Assembly (NCBI RefSeq): GCF_000420825.1
Contig: NZ_ATVR01000030.1
Span: 1 to 41,245 of the forward strand
DNA length: 41,245 nucleotides
Direction: 5' to 3'
Source: Butyrivibrio sp. AE2015
Lineage (GTDB): Bacteria; Bacillota; Clostridia; Lachnospirales; Lachnospiraceae
Under the pieces are notes generated by a model. It was not told where the DNA came from. It saw only the letters and a list, made by a program, of their open reading frames with translations, and ran no database searches. Within the stretch, counting starts at the first letter, position 1. Every line of letters begins with the position of its first letter. Of this stretch, positions 8,376 through 17,252 are shown one piece after another. The position numbers were made by a program, and so were the translations under genes.

Positions 8376-9932
8376 TTATTTTCTGATTTTAGCCGATATC
8401 ATAGCAATTCCGTACAGCATAGGTAAGGAATAAGCAAAAGATAAAGCATAACGCCATTGAAAAGCGATTGGTGTTGAAGCAAGCAATGTAATCCAGCACA
8501 AAACTGCAGGCAAGCCCACTATTCCTATTTTTCTTCCATGTATTCTCATTAATGCAGCAACAAGCACCAAAATAGCCCACGCCATAACCCCAGCGCCAAA
8601 AAAGTAGCTTGAAGAACTATATATGTTCTCTATAAAGCCTTGTAAATCCGAGGGCAAAACAGATTTAGGAACTATTCTTTCAGACTCCATCCAGTCATAA
8701 TACATTTTCTGATCTGCAAATGCGCCAATATATGTATAACGCATTTTCAAAGTATTATTTGAAAACGACCAAAACCCATATGTAGTTCTTAAATATGCAT
8801 CAACATATATCCCAAAATTATTTAAAAGGAGTTCTCCCCACACCTTTATAAACTGCAATCTGTTAGCATTCAAAAACTCACTATCCAGCTCAATTTCACC
8901 GTACTTTACAGGATCTACATTATAGGGATCATAATTCTTTTTTATTTCTTCAACAGGAAGCATTTTGTCAATAAACGCATACTGCTCTTCATTTATCCTG
9001 CCATCATTACATACAGTAGCCGCAATCTGCTGTATAGGTATTCCTACCGCCTCTCTGAATTTATATGGTGCATGCGAAACTGTTTGAACTGCTTTTGTCA
9101 TAACAAGAAGCAAAGCAACGAACAAAGCATATATAGCCACTTTTTTCCAATAACTTTTGTAAGAAATCATCAAGTAAAGCACCATCATAACGCAGATGAT
9201 TGATCCATTACTTCTAAAGAAAAACAAAATCGAACAAGCACACAATTTGGCTATAAAATATTTTTCACACAGCTTTTGTCCTTTGCTTTCCCAAAGTTCA
9301 TACATAACAGGAATTATAAGTAAAGAACCCAGAGCAAATGGCACATCCTTGATCAGGGTAACCATATAAAGATTCAATATTGGACATAGTGCAAAAAAAG
9401 CGCAGATGATCAATAAAGGAATTCCAGATAATCCTTTTCTTTTAAGCCAGGTAACACAGACACTGTATGAAAAAGAAACTGCAACAACCTGAAAAACGGC
9501 CAATATAATAAAAACTTCATTGTCCGCTCCGCCAAAAAACTTTACAATTTTCTCAAGTCCTCGCAATAAAGCGATATACATCCAGGGATGTTGTCCTGAA
9601 ACTCCCATTCCCCCACGGATCATTACAATAGTGTCATTTGACAGAGTGGCCGGAAAGTAGATAATTTGCGTCAAAATGCCAATCACTATATAAATCAAAA
9701 AACATCTGATGCAAAAAGCCTTATCATTGATTTTTAAAGCACTACCTCCACTTTGATTATTTATCAATTTACTATTAACTAAAACCAATGCAGCAAATAT
9801 ACATAATCCAATAAGCAACAGCATAAAATTAAAATCTGCTCCACCGTCAGGCTTAAAGACACTTGTCAAAGCAACAGCAACAGCAAATAAAAAACCCAAT
9901 ATCATCATTGGAACATTAAAAACTTCTTTCAT
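8376..9932 (-). CDS. Polytopic membrane protein, GT-C-like (DUF6020-like)
   Basis: The product (518 aa) has about twelve hydrophobic segments spread over its length. Short conserved-looking motifs sit in the outer loops: FPATLSNDT and SGQHPWMY near residues 95-125, and TLIKDVPFA near 195. A first-loop acidic residue followed by an HP motif recalls GT-C glycosyltransferases, and the overall pattern resembles the DUF6020 family; both are from memory and tentative. If correct, it would transfer a sugar from a lipid carrier outside the membrane. A good ribosome-binding site (AGAGGGG) precedes the ATG. It lies ~50 bases downstream of the HAD phosphatase gene and ~60 bases upstream of the arabinofuranosidase gene. 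Confidence 0.5.
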   Translation of the reverse strand: MKEVFNVPMMILGFLFAVAVALTSVFKPDGGADFNFMLLLIGLCIFAALVLVNSKLINNQSGGSALKINDKAFCIRCFLIYIVIGILTQIIYFPATLSNDTIVMIRGGMGVSGQHPWMYIALLRGLEKIVKFFGGADNEVFIILAVFQVVAVSFSYSVCVTWLKRKGLSGIPLLIICAFFALCPILNLYMVTLIKDVPFALGSLLIIPVMYELWESKGQKLCEKYFIAKLCACSILFFFRSNGSIICVMMVLYLMISYKSYWKKVAIYALFVALLLVMTKAVQTVSHAPYKFREAVGIPIQQIAATVCNDGRINEEQYAFIDKMLPVEEIKKNYDPYNVDPVKYGEIELDSEFLNANRLQFIKVWGELLLNNFGIYVDAYLRTTYGFWSFSNNTLKMRYTYIGAFADQKMYYDWMESERIVPKSVLPSDLQGFIENIYSSSSYFFGAGVMAWAILVLVAALMRIHGRKIGIVGLPAVLCWITLLASTPIAFQWRYALSFAYSLPMLYGIAMISAKIRK

Positions 9933-9979
9933 CTGAACCCCTCTTTTGGTTGCATTTTACATATACTTATATAGCACCT

Positions 9980-10807
9980 TTATAATTTCTTTCCCATTTC
10001 ATATATAGACTCAAAAATAGCATCAGGCTTAACTTCAGAATTTTCGACGTCCGAAAGCTGGCACTCCCCTGTAAGAACCAGTATTCCTTTGGCTCCGTTT
10101 TTTACTCCCGTGGCTACATCCGTATAAATTCTATCTCCAACAAAAGCTATTTTCTCTTTTGGAACCCTTGTTGCATCAACTATCATATCAACGGTTTCTT
10201 TGAATGGCTTACCGACAAATCTTGGCTCACATCCTGTTGAAAGCTCAATAGCCTTACAGATGGCTCCGCAATCCGGTATATAACCATTTGGCATAGGACA
10301 GTTAATATCAAGATGAGTAGCAAGGAAAAGAGCTCCTTCCCTTATATAGGTGCAGGCATTGGAAAGCTTTCTGAAATCCAGTGTTTTATCAAAACCAACC
10401 ACCACAATATCCGGTCTTTTATCAAGATTATCAGGCTCAAGAGCATCCTCATTGTCGCGGTTAAAAAGCTCAATCCCCGCTTCTAAAAAGCTATCTTCCA
10501 AGGGCTTTGTCCCAAGCAGGTATACGCTCTTTCCGTCATAATTATTCTTCAAAAATCTTATCATCACATCTCCTGATGTCATGATCTGATCTTTTCCTAT
10601 AAAGCAATTCATGCCTGCAAGCTTCTCTATATATTTATCCGAATTAGTGGAAGAATTATTGGTAAAAAACATATACCTTTTACCAGCTTTTTTTACTGCT
10701 TCAAGGAACTCCAGGGAACCATATATTATATTATTTCCCAAATAAAATGTTCCATCCATATCAAGGACAAAAAGGTCTATATCTTTTAATATATCAGTCT
10801 CGTTCAT
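9980..10807 (-). CDS. HAD-IIA family hydrolase (NagD-like phosphatase)
   Basis: The product (275 aa) is a cytosolic phosphatase of the NagD/4-nitrophenylphosphatase type. The catalytic Asp nucleophile motif is VLDMDGTFYLG (~13-23), motif II is FFTNNSS, and motifs III/IV are GKPFKETVD and FVGDRIYTDVATG near 195-235, followed by GILVLTGE. The length fits class IIA HADs, whose cap sits between motifs II and III. Natural substrates of these enzymes vary (nucleotides, sugar phosphates), so none is assigned. The ribosome-binding site is weak (GAGAGA). The gene follows the potassium channel gene by 70 bases. Confidence 0.9.
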   Translation of the reverse strand: MNETDILKDIDLFVLDMDGTFYLGNNIIYGSLEFLEAVKKAGKRYMFFTNNSSTNSDKYIEKLAGMNCFIGKDQIMTSGDVMIRFLKNNYDGKSVYLLGTKPLEDSFLEAGIELFNRDNEDALEPDNLDKRPDIVVVGFDKTLDFRKLSNACTYIREGALFLATHLDINCPMPNGYIPDCGAICKAIELSTGCEPRFVGKPFKETVDMIVDATRVPKEKIAFVGDRIYTDVATGVKNGAKGILVLTGECQLSDVENSEVKPDAIFESIYEMGKKL

Positions 10808-10877
10808 ATTATTCTCTCAGTTTTCACGCTGTTACTGTTAACTTTCAATCATATATAGCACTGCGCGTATTCTTTAT

Positions 10878-12077
10878 TTACACATTCTCATTATTAACGT
10901 GCTTCTCATATAAAAGAACTATATCCCCTGCTCTTATCACAAGGCTACCCTTTGGAATGATAGCCTTGCCACGTCTTCGGATCATAAAGATATAACTCTG
11001 TCTGGAAATATCTATATCTCTTATTGCCATCCCATTCCATGAATGTCCTTCATTTATAGTTATTTCCTTTAGCTCAATTGGCTGGATATCCTTACTCTTC
11101 TCAGCGCACATAACAATAATGTCACCGGTTTTCAATACTGTAGAGCCACGTGGGATCAGAGTTTCCCTGCCTCTTTGAATAGCAACTATCATTGCATCCC
11201 TTGGGATTCCAATTTCCATGATCTTCTTGCCAGACCATTTATCATTTTCAGTAAGTCTTACCCTGATAAAGTGTATATTTTCCTCTTCAGCAAACTCTCC
11301 TACTGTCTTAAGCCTCTGATACTGCTCAACGAACCCGGCAGAAATAATACCTGTAGGAATAGCAACCATTCCAACCCCAAGGAAACTGATTATTATTCCA
11401 AGAATCTTACCCATTATTGTAACCGGGTAAATATCACCATATCCTACAGTAAGAAGTGTTGATGCCGACCACCATATACCGGAAAATGCATTTTGAAACA
11501 CATCGGGTTGTGCATCATGCTCAACGCTATACATGCAAAGGCTTGATGCCATCATCAATATCAAGATGATAAAAACAGATGCAAGAAGCTGCTGGCTTTT
11601 TGAAACAATAATTTCTGTAATAACATTCAGTTGATCATAATAGGAATTGATCCTGAAAAGCCTAAGTATCCTCGCAACCCTAAAGAGTCTGAATACTGTT
11701 CCTCCCGCAGGGAAAAATACCGGAAGGTAATAAGGAAGAAAGGATAAAAGATCTATGATCCCGGCTAAAGAAAAAATATACCTGAGTGCTGCCTTAGGCT
11801 CTGATAGTTTAGGGTATAGTTCAGCCGATGATAAAAGACGCAGTACATAATCTACTGCAAAGAAAAAAGTTGTAACTGCTTCAATAGCAAGGAGGAGCCC
11901 TTTATAGTGCTCCTCCATATAATCAAATGTTATTGCAAATGCAGCAAAAAGATTGAGAACAAGTGCTACGATACTTAGAAAATCGTAAAACCTGTTTATG
12001 GGTTCATCAATTACTCCAGTGCTAACCATATTAAAAATCTTTGCTCTAACACGGTTTATCTTCACCTTAGTAACCAT
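10878..12077 (-). CDS. Voltage-gated-type potassium channel with two TrkA-C domains
   Basis: The product (399 aa) has six membrane helices in the Kv plan. S4 carries regularly spaced arginines (FRLFRVARILRLFRIN, ~125-140), the pore loop has the selectivity filter TVGYGDIYP (~212-220), and S6 follows. The C-terminus has two successive TrkA-C (RCK_C) domains of about 70 residues each (~255-325 and ~330-395), each ending in a GDI-(V/I)-hydrophobic motif. There is no RCK_N Rossmann domain between S6 and these. RCK_C domains in other channels bind small ligands such as nucleotides, so gating by a cytosolic ligand is likely but the ligand is unknown. The gene starts 14 bases after the helicase gene, with AAAGGGGG upstream. 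Confidence 0.9.
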   Translation of the reverse strand: MVTKVKINRVRAKIFNMVSTGVIDEPINRFYDFLSIVALVLNLFAAFAITFDYMEEHYKGLLLAIEAVTTFFFAVDYVLRLLSSAELYPKLSEPKAALRYIFSLAGIIDLLSFLPYYLPVFFPAGGTVFRLFRVARILRLFRINSYYDQLNVITEIIVSKSQQLLASVFIILILMMASSLCMYSVEHDAQPDVFQNAFSGIWWSASTLLTVGYGDIYPVTIMGKILGIIISFLGVGMVAIPTGIISAGFVEQYQRLKTVGEFAEEENIHFIRVRLTENDKWSGKKIMEIGIPRDAMIVAIQRGRETLIPRGSTVLKTGDIIVMCAEKSKDIQPIELKEITINEGHSWNGMAIRDIDISRQSYIFMIRRRGKAIIPKGSLVIRAGDIVLLYEKHVNNENV

Positions 12078-12091
12078 TTCCCATCCCCCTT

Positions 12092-14041
12092 TTACTTTCT
12101 GCGCTTACCAAAGCTTTCCATGACAAAGTCACTAACATCCTGTAAATAATCAATACTTCTCTTCTTGTTTTCAGCCTTGATATGCTTCTTTTCAGACTTT
12201 GATACATTCATAGTATTGCTGTCTTCTCCAACATACCACGCTTTTGTTGACTCCTCACCTTTTATGTTGAGACGTCCAACATTTTCAAACTCCGCATTTC
12301 CCCTGGCAGAGCGTTTTCTCTCAGGTCTTTCTGCTCTTGAAGCCTGAGCTTTATCAGAAGTCTTTTTTCTGTCTTTTTTGATGCTCTCTACAAGTGCTTC
12401 ATCTAAAGACGACTTTCGAGTCGTTTCATCCTTTGTCTTGTTTCTTCTTTTTGGTTTTTCAAAAAGATATTCATCCTTAGCTGGAGTTTTCTTTTTATCA
12501 AACTTCCTATCAGATGAAGACTGAGACTTTCTGCCCTTTCTGTCATCTTTACCGGACTTAAACTTTCGTCCGTCGTGACCATCGCGGCCTTCGCGGTTCA
12601 TCCTGCCATCACGTCCATCACGCCTTCCACGACCAAAACCGCCTTTTCCTCTGTCCTTGTCTCTGTCGCCACGTCTGTGTCCGAAATCAAATACAAGGTC
12701 TTCAATATCTGCACCCATCTTGAGCTTCATAAATCCTGCTGCAAGCTGTTCTGCAGTATACTCACCCTCTTCAACCTTCTGATTAACAAACTCAAGTGCA
12801 GATGAAATATCACCGTTTTCAATAATATCTATAACTTCAGCAAATACTTTCTGAGACTTAACTCTTGTAATCTCTTTTGCTGACGGTACTTTTCTTTCCT
12901 CAATCTTTGTATGACAAACTTTCTCAATCTCTCTGAGTTTGTACATTTCTCTTCCACCGACAAGAGTAAATGACTGACCGCTTCTGCCGGCACGACCTGT
13001 ACGTCCGATTCTGTGAACGTAATACTCTATATCTTCTGGAATATCAAAGTTAAATACTGCTTCTACACCGCTTACGTCAATTCCTCTTGCAGCAACATCA
13101 GTTGCTATAAGGATATTGATCCTTCCACTTCTAAATAAGTTCATTACAGTGTCACGCTGGTTCTGTGAAAGATCACCATGAAGTCCATCAGCCTGGTATC
13201 CCTTGCCCTTAAGACTTTCAGCGAGCTGATCAACCATTCTTTTTGTGTTACAGAAAATAAGTGATCTTGATGGATTGTAGTAATCCATAAGTCTTACAAG
13301 AACTTCTTCTTTTGACTTCTGAGGAACTCTGTAATAGCTCTGTTCTATAGCTGCAACAGTGATCTCCTTTGGAGTCATTTTTATATACTCAGCATCTTCT
13401 TTCTGATACTTCTTTGTGATCTGAAGTATTGCTTCAGGCATTGTAGCAGAGAAAAGAGCTGTCTGTCTCTCTTCAGGCATTCCCTGAAGGATAGTCTCGA
13501 TATCATCCCTGAATCCCATATCAAGCATCTCATCTGCTTCATCAAGGACAAGAACCTTTACATCCTTCATCTTCATAGTATGTCTGCGCATGTGATCCAT
13601 TACTCGTCCAGGAGTTCCAACTACTATCTGAACTCCAGCAGATAAAGCCTTTATCTGTCTTGAGATATCCTGTCCACCATAGACAGCAAGAACTTTAATG
13701 CCAAACATATATTTTGCAAAATCTCTTATATCATCAGCAGCCTGCATAGCAAGCTCTCTTGTAGGACACAGTACAACAGCCTGCAAATGCTTATTTGCAG
13801 GATCAACCTGCTGCAAAAGCGGAATACCAAATGCGGCAGTCTTACCAGTTCCTGTCTGTGCCTGTCCAATTATATCTTTTCCCTCAAGCATTACAGGTAT
13901 TGCAGCCTTCTGGATTGGTGACATATACTCAAATCCCATTTCAGAAACTGCTCTTAATATTTTTTCATCAAGACCTGAATCCTCGTATCTTACCTTTTCC
14001 TCCTCGACATTAACAGTATTTTTTTCTAAATCTTTACTCAT
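12092..14041 (-). CDS. DEAD-box ATP-dependent RNA helicase
   Basis: The product (649 aa) is an RNA helicase of the CshA/DeaD type, acting in RNA decay, ribosome assembly or cold adaptation. All core motifs are present: Q motif (FEYMSPIQKAAIP), I AQTGTGKTA, Ia PTRELAMQ, GG, Ib TPGRVMDH, II VLDEADEMLD, III SAT, IV FCNTKR, V ATDVAARGID and VI HRIGRTGRAG. After residue ~375 comes a short helical domain and then, from ~460, a long low-complexity tail rich in Gly, Arg, Asp and Lys, as in RNA-binding tails of bacterial DEAD-box proteins. AGGAG is seven bases before the ATG. It lies ~45 bases downstream of pgsA. Confidence 0.95.
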   Translation of the reverse strand: MSKDLEKNTVNVEEEKVRYEDSGLDEKILRAVSEMGFEYMSPIQKAAIPVMLEGKDIIGQAQTGTGKTAAFGIPLLQQVDPANKHLQAVVLCPTRELAMQAADDIRDFAKYMFGIKVLAVYGGQDISRQIKALSAGVQIVVGTPGRVMDHMRRHTMKMKDVKVLVLDEADEMLDMGFRDDIETILQGMPEERQTALFSATMPEAILQITKKYQKEDAEYIKMTPKEITVAAIEQSYYRVPQKSKEEVLVRLMDYYNPSRSLIFCNTKRMVDQLAESLKGKGYQADGLHGDLSQNQRDTVMNLFRSGRINILIATDVAARGIDVSGVEAVFNFDIPEDIEYYVHRIGRTGRAGRSGQSFTLVGGREMYKLREIEKVCHTKIEERKVPSAKEITRVKSQKVFAEVIDIIENGDISSALEFVNQKVEEGEYTAEQLAAGFMKLKMGADIEDLVFDFGHRRGDRDKDRGKGGFGRGRRDGRDGRMNREGRDGHDGRKFKSGKDDRKGRKSQSSSDRKFDKKKTPAKDEYLFEKPKRRNKTKDETTRKSSLDEALVESIKKDRKKTSDKAQASRAERPERKRSARGNAEFENVGRLNIKGEESTKAWYVGEDSNTMNVSKSEKKHIKAENKKRSIDYLQDVSDFVMESFGKRRK

Positions 14042-14087
14042 TAAAACTCCTATTTCTATTCATAAACAAAAAACTAACTAAAATAAA

Positions 14088-14630
14088 TTAGACCTCTCCG
14101 CTCATAACGTCCTTGTTTTTTACAAGGTAATCAACGAGTGAGATGATCGTAAGTGCCAAAGCTACCCACATAATAACTGTTGTAAGAACATGCATTACAG
14201 GATGATCAATATTGGCAATCATAAGTATCACCATTATCATCTGGAATGTTGTCTTAAATTTGCCCCAATAGCTTGCAGCTATAACTCTTCCATTGTCTGC
14301 TGCAATGAGTCTGAAACCGCTGATAACAAACTCTCTGGCAATAATTATTATAACTATCCATGAAGGTATACGGCCAAGTTCAATAAGTCCTATCATTGCG
14401 CTGCAAACAAGAAGCTTATCTGCAAGTGGGTCCATGAACTTACCAAAATCTGTGATCAGATTATATTTGCGGGCAATCTTACCATCAAGCATATCTGTAA
14501 GACTTGCTATAATGAATATCGCAAGTGCTGTCCACTTAAAAGCATCATTAGACGGATCAAACAATAAAAAGAATACAAAAAATGGAATTAGTATTACTCT
14601 CGCAACGGTCAACTTATTCGGTAAATTCAT
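14088..14630 (-). CDS. pgsA: CDP-diacylglycerol-glycerol-3-phosphate 3-phosphatidyltransferase
   Basis: The enzyme makes phosphatidylglycerol-phosphate from CDP-diacylglycerol and glycerol-3-phosphate, the first committed step to phosphatidylglycerol, in the membrane. The CDP-alcohol phosphotransferase signature D-G-x2-A-R-x8-G-x3-D-x3-D is intact (DGKIARKY...GKFMDPLAD, ~50-72), and several hydrophobic helices flank it. The frame is open to a TTG at 14651, but those first bases are the ribosome-binding site itself (GGGGAGGAAG), so I start at the ATG at 14630, giving 180 aa. It overlaps the end of rimO by 17 bases. Confidence 0.93.
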   Translation of the reverse strand: MNLPNKLTVARVILIPFFVFFLLFDPSNDAFKWTALAIFIIASLTDMLDGKIARKYNLITDFGKFMDPLADKLLVCSAMIGLIELGRIPSWIVIIIIAREFVISGFRLIAADNGRVIAASYWGKFKTTFQMIMVILMIANIDHPVMHVLTTVIMWVALALTIISLVDYLVKNKDVMSGEV

Positions 14631-15993
14631 ATGTTTCTGCTTCCTCCCCAACTAAATCATATTCATTAGAACCTGTTATAAGAACCTTTAGTATTGCTCC
14701 GGACATAAGATCTTTTTGAACACCGGAAACAAATACATATCCGTCAATATCCGGTGCATCTTTATATGTCCTTCCTACATATGTAAATCCATCAAGGCTG
14801 CTTGCCTCTTCATCCACGATCTTACCTTCTATTATAACATCAACAGTCTTTCCAACCATGGAATCAGCGCCTTCAAAGGCTATTTTCTGCTGAAGCTTCA
14901 TAAGCTTATTTCTGCGGGTTGTCTTAACCCTCTCTGAAACCTGATCTGGCATAGTTGCTGCAGGTGTATCCTCTTCCTGAGAGTATGTAAATACCCCAAG
15001 TCTGTCAAATCGCAGATCTTCCACAAGTTTCATTGTCTCATTGTGATCTTTTGCAGTTTCTCCAGGGAATCCGCTGATAAGGGTTGTTCTAAGACAAATA
15101 TCAGGAATCTCTTCTCTGAGGTGCTTTACAAGTTCTCTTATCTCAGCATTATTTGTCTTTCTTCCCATTCTTTTAAGGATAGAATCAGAACCTGACTGAA
15201 TTGGAAGATCAAGATAATGACAGATCTTAGGCTCATTTTTAATAGTCTGGATAAGCTCCTCATTGATCTCTTCTGGATAACAGTAGAGAACTCTTATCCA
15301 TTTAATACCATCTATCTCGCAAAGCTTATGTAAAAGCTCAGGAAGCTTCTTTTCTCCATAGATGTCTGTTCCATACAGTGTAGTCTCCTGGGCAACTACC
15401 AAAAGTTCAGAGACGCCTGCCTCTGCCAGACTTCTGGCATCCTTGAGAATATCCTCCATCGGAATACTTCTGTAAGATCCTCTAATTGATGGAATAATAC
15501 AGTAAGTACAGTGCTTATCACACCCCTCTGCAATTTTGAGGTAATTGTAAACACCTCCGGTGGTCATCACCCTCTTGTGACCACCTCTCTGAAGCTTGTT
15601 AACATCATCAAAATAGTTCTTGTGAGAGAAAAGTTCATTTCTCTTTAATGTTTCATCAAGCGCCTGAACAATCTTATCAATTGATGATATACCAAGAATC
15701 TCATCAACCTCAGGAATTTCTTTCTGAATTTCCTCCTTGTACCTCTGTCCAAGGCATCCGGTAACGATCAAAGCCTTATACTTGCCGCTTTTTCTATACT
15801 CTGCCATTTCGAGGATAGTATTGATACTTTCCTCTTTCGCATCACCAATAAAGCAGCAGGTGTTAACAACTGCTGCTTCGGCTTCATCGGTGTCATCTGT
15901 AAAGTCATAACCATGACTTTCGAGCATACCGAGCATTACCTCGGTATCAACTCTGTTTTTGTCACAACCAAGTGACACAAATAATATCTTCAT
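14614..15993 (-). CDS. rimO: Ribosomal protein S12 methylthiotransferase
   Basis: RimO is a radical-SAM enzyme that puts a methylthio group on an aspartate of ribosomal protein S12. The order is an N-terminal UPF0004 domain with cysteines at GCDKNRVD, NTCCFIG and TGCLGQ, the radical-SAM cluster CDKHCTYCIIP (~155), and a C-terminal TRAM domain (~375-445). Length (459 aa) and motifs separate it from MiaB: the CDKNxVD start and the short TRAM end are RimO-like. It begins 12 bases after rpoZ, with no strong ribosome-binding site, and its end overlaps pgsA. Confidence 0.94.
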   Translation of the reverse strand: MKILFVSLGCDKNRVDTEVMLGMLESHGYDFTDDTDEAEAAVVNTCCFIGDAKEESINTILEMAEYRKSGKYKALIVTGCLGQRYKEEIQKEIPEVDEILGISSIDKIVQALDETLKRNELFSHKNYFDDVNKLQRGGHKRVMTTGGVYNYLKIAEGCDKHCTYCIIPSIRGSYRSIPMEDILKDARSLAEAGVSELLVVAQETTLYGTDIYGEKKLPELLHKLCEIDGIKWIRVLYCYPEEINEELIQTIKNEPKICHYLDLPIQSGSDSILKRMGRKTNNAEIRELVKHLREEIPDICLRTTLISGFPGETAKDHNETMKLVEDLRFDRLGVFTYSQEEDTPAATMPDQVSERVKTTRRNKLMKLQQKIAFEGADSMVGKTVDVIIEGKIVDEEASSLDGFTYVGRTYKDAPDIDGYVFVSGVQKDLMSGAILKVLITGSNEYDLVGEEAETYEFTE

Positions 15994-16005
15994 ATCTTTT
16001 TAAAA

Positions 16006-16299
16006 TTACTCTTCTGCGCTTTCTGTCTCTTCTGTTTCTTCAGTTGATTCCTCAAGCTTAGCCTTCTCTTCATCTGTAAGGATTCTGAGAGTATCCTGAT
16101 TCATCTCCTCAACAGCGATAGAAAGAGGTTTCTGCTTGTCCTTTACCTTAACCATTGGCTCATCACCAGCAATGATCTGTCTTGCTCTCTTTGATGTTGC
16201 CATAACGATTGAATATCTTGAGCTGATAACTGGCTCTTCGCCTTCCTCAACTCCCTTGTTTACTACATTCATTAAATCTACATATGAAGGATGTATCAT
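16006..16299 (-). CDS. rpoZ: RNA polymerase omega subunit
   Basis: Omega stabilises the beta' subunit and helps assemble RNA polymerase. The 97-aa product has the family N-terminus (MIHPSYVDLMNVV), the conserved core SSRYSIVMATSKRARQI, and KPLSIAVEEM, followed by an acidic Glu/Thr tail. An open frame continues upstream to 16350, but AAAGGA lies about six bases before the ATG at 16299, and that start gives the normal protein. It sits between gmk and rimO, as in many Clostridia. Confidence 0.93.
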   Translation of the reverse strand: MIHPSYVDLMNVVNKGVEEGEEPVISSRYSIVMATSKRARQIIAGDEPMVKVKDKQKPLSIAVEEMNQDTLRILTDEEKAKLEESTEETEETESAEE

Positions 16300-16378
16300 A
16301 ATGTTCCTTTCTGCGTGGTACGCAACACATAATATTTGTTTATTTAACAAAGCTTTTTAAAGCTCTGATCTTAACTAA

Positions 16379-16999
16379 TTAAAACTTATTCAGCTGATCT
16401 CTCATTTCATTGATAAAATCGGCATTCCTGTCAGGAGTGTTGTGAGCTGAACTGATGATCTCATGAACCTTTTCAACACATTCATCAAGGTCATCGTTAA
16501 CTACGATGTAGTCATATTTTTCAATTCCAACAGCTTCTTCTTTTGCTCTTGCAAGGCGTTTTGCTATAACTTCATCAGTTTCTGTTCCTCTTCCGCGAAG
16601 TCTCTTTTCAAGGACCTGAGCTGATGGTGGCATTACAAAGAGTAATACTGCATCTTTATACTGCTCTTTTATCTGAAGCGCTCCCTGAATCTCTATTTCA
16701 AGGATAACATCAATTCCCTGAGATAGCTTTTCTTCAACATATTTCCTCGGGGTGCCATAATAGTTATTTACATATTTGGCATGCTCAATAAGTCCGTTCT
16801 CAGCAATAAGCTTCTCAAACTCTTCAGTAGTAATAAAGAAATACTCTCTGCCATTTTCCTCACCCTCTCTTGGGTTTCTGGTTGTAGCTGAGATAGAAAG
16901 AGCATACTGATCATACCTTTTCGTCAGCTCTTTCATGATGGTTCCCTTTCCTGCTCCTGAGAACCCTGAAACAACAATAATAATTCCTTTACGTTTCAT
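16379..16999 (-). CDS. gmk: Guanylate kinase
   Basis: The enzyme phosphorylates GMP to GDP using ATP, in the cytosol. The P-loop is GFSGAGKGT (~10-18), followed by the GMP-binding stretch SATTRNPREGE and REYFFI, and the lid with RLRGRGTETDE. The length from the ATG at 16999 (206 aa) is normal. The frame stays open for another 64 codons upstream, but that part only overlaps remA in another frame and is not like any Gmk. The chosen start overlaps the end of remA by 11 bases. Confidence 0.95.
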   Translation of the reverse strand: MKRKGIIIVVSGFSGAGKGTIMKELTKRYDQYALSISATTRNPREGEENGREYFFITTEEFEKLIAENGLIEHAKYVNNYYGTPRKYVEEKLSQGIDVILEIEIQGALQIKEQYKDAVLLFVMPPSAQVLEKRLRGRGTETDEVIAKRLARAKEEAVGIEKYDYIVVNDDLDECVEKVHEIISSAHNTPDRNADFINEMRDQLNKF

Positions 17000-17252
17000 C
17001 CTGACTATTCTCACTCTCCGATATAGCTCTGTTACATATGGTTTCCGGCAAAAGAGCTGATAATACAAGCATACCATTTTCCATAACAAGTACTGCCTTG
17101 GTCTTACGCCCCTGGGTAGCATCAACGCTTTTTCCCTCTTCACGGGCTTTCTGAACCATGCGCTTAACCGGCGCAGCATCAGGACTAACAATGCTTATTA
17201 TTTTGTCTGCATTAACAATATTGCCAAATCCAATGTGAATGAGTTTATTCAA
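16989..17252 (-). CDS. remA: RemA-family (DUF370) regulator
   Basis: RemA in Bacillus subtilis is a DNA-binding activator of matrix and osmoprotection genes; in Clostridia it is conserved upstream of gmk. The 87-aa product shows the family signature IHIGFGNIVNADKIISIVSP, then PVKRMVQKA and DATQGRKTKAV. The start codon is a TTG (17252) inside the end of yicC, with an eight-base gene overlap; there is no in-frame ATG before residue 32, so the TTG is forced. A GGGAG about 13 bases upstream is a distant ribosome-binding site. The last ~15 residues are a variable acidic tail. Confidence 0.9.
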   Translation of the reverse strand: MNKLIHIGFGNIVNADKIISIVSPDAAPVKRMVQKAREEGKSVDATQGRKTKAVLVMENGMLVLSALLPETICNRAISESENSQDET

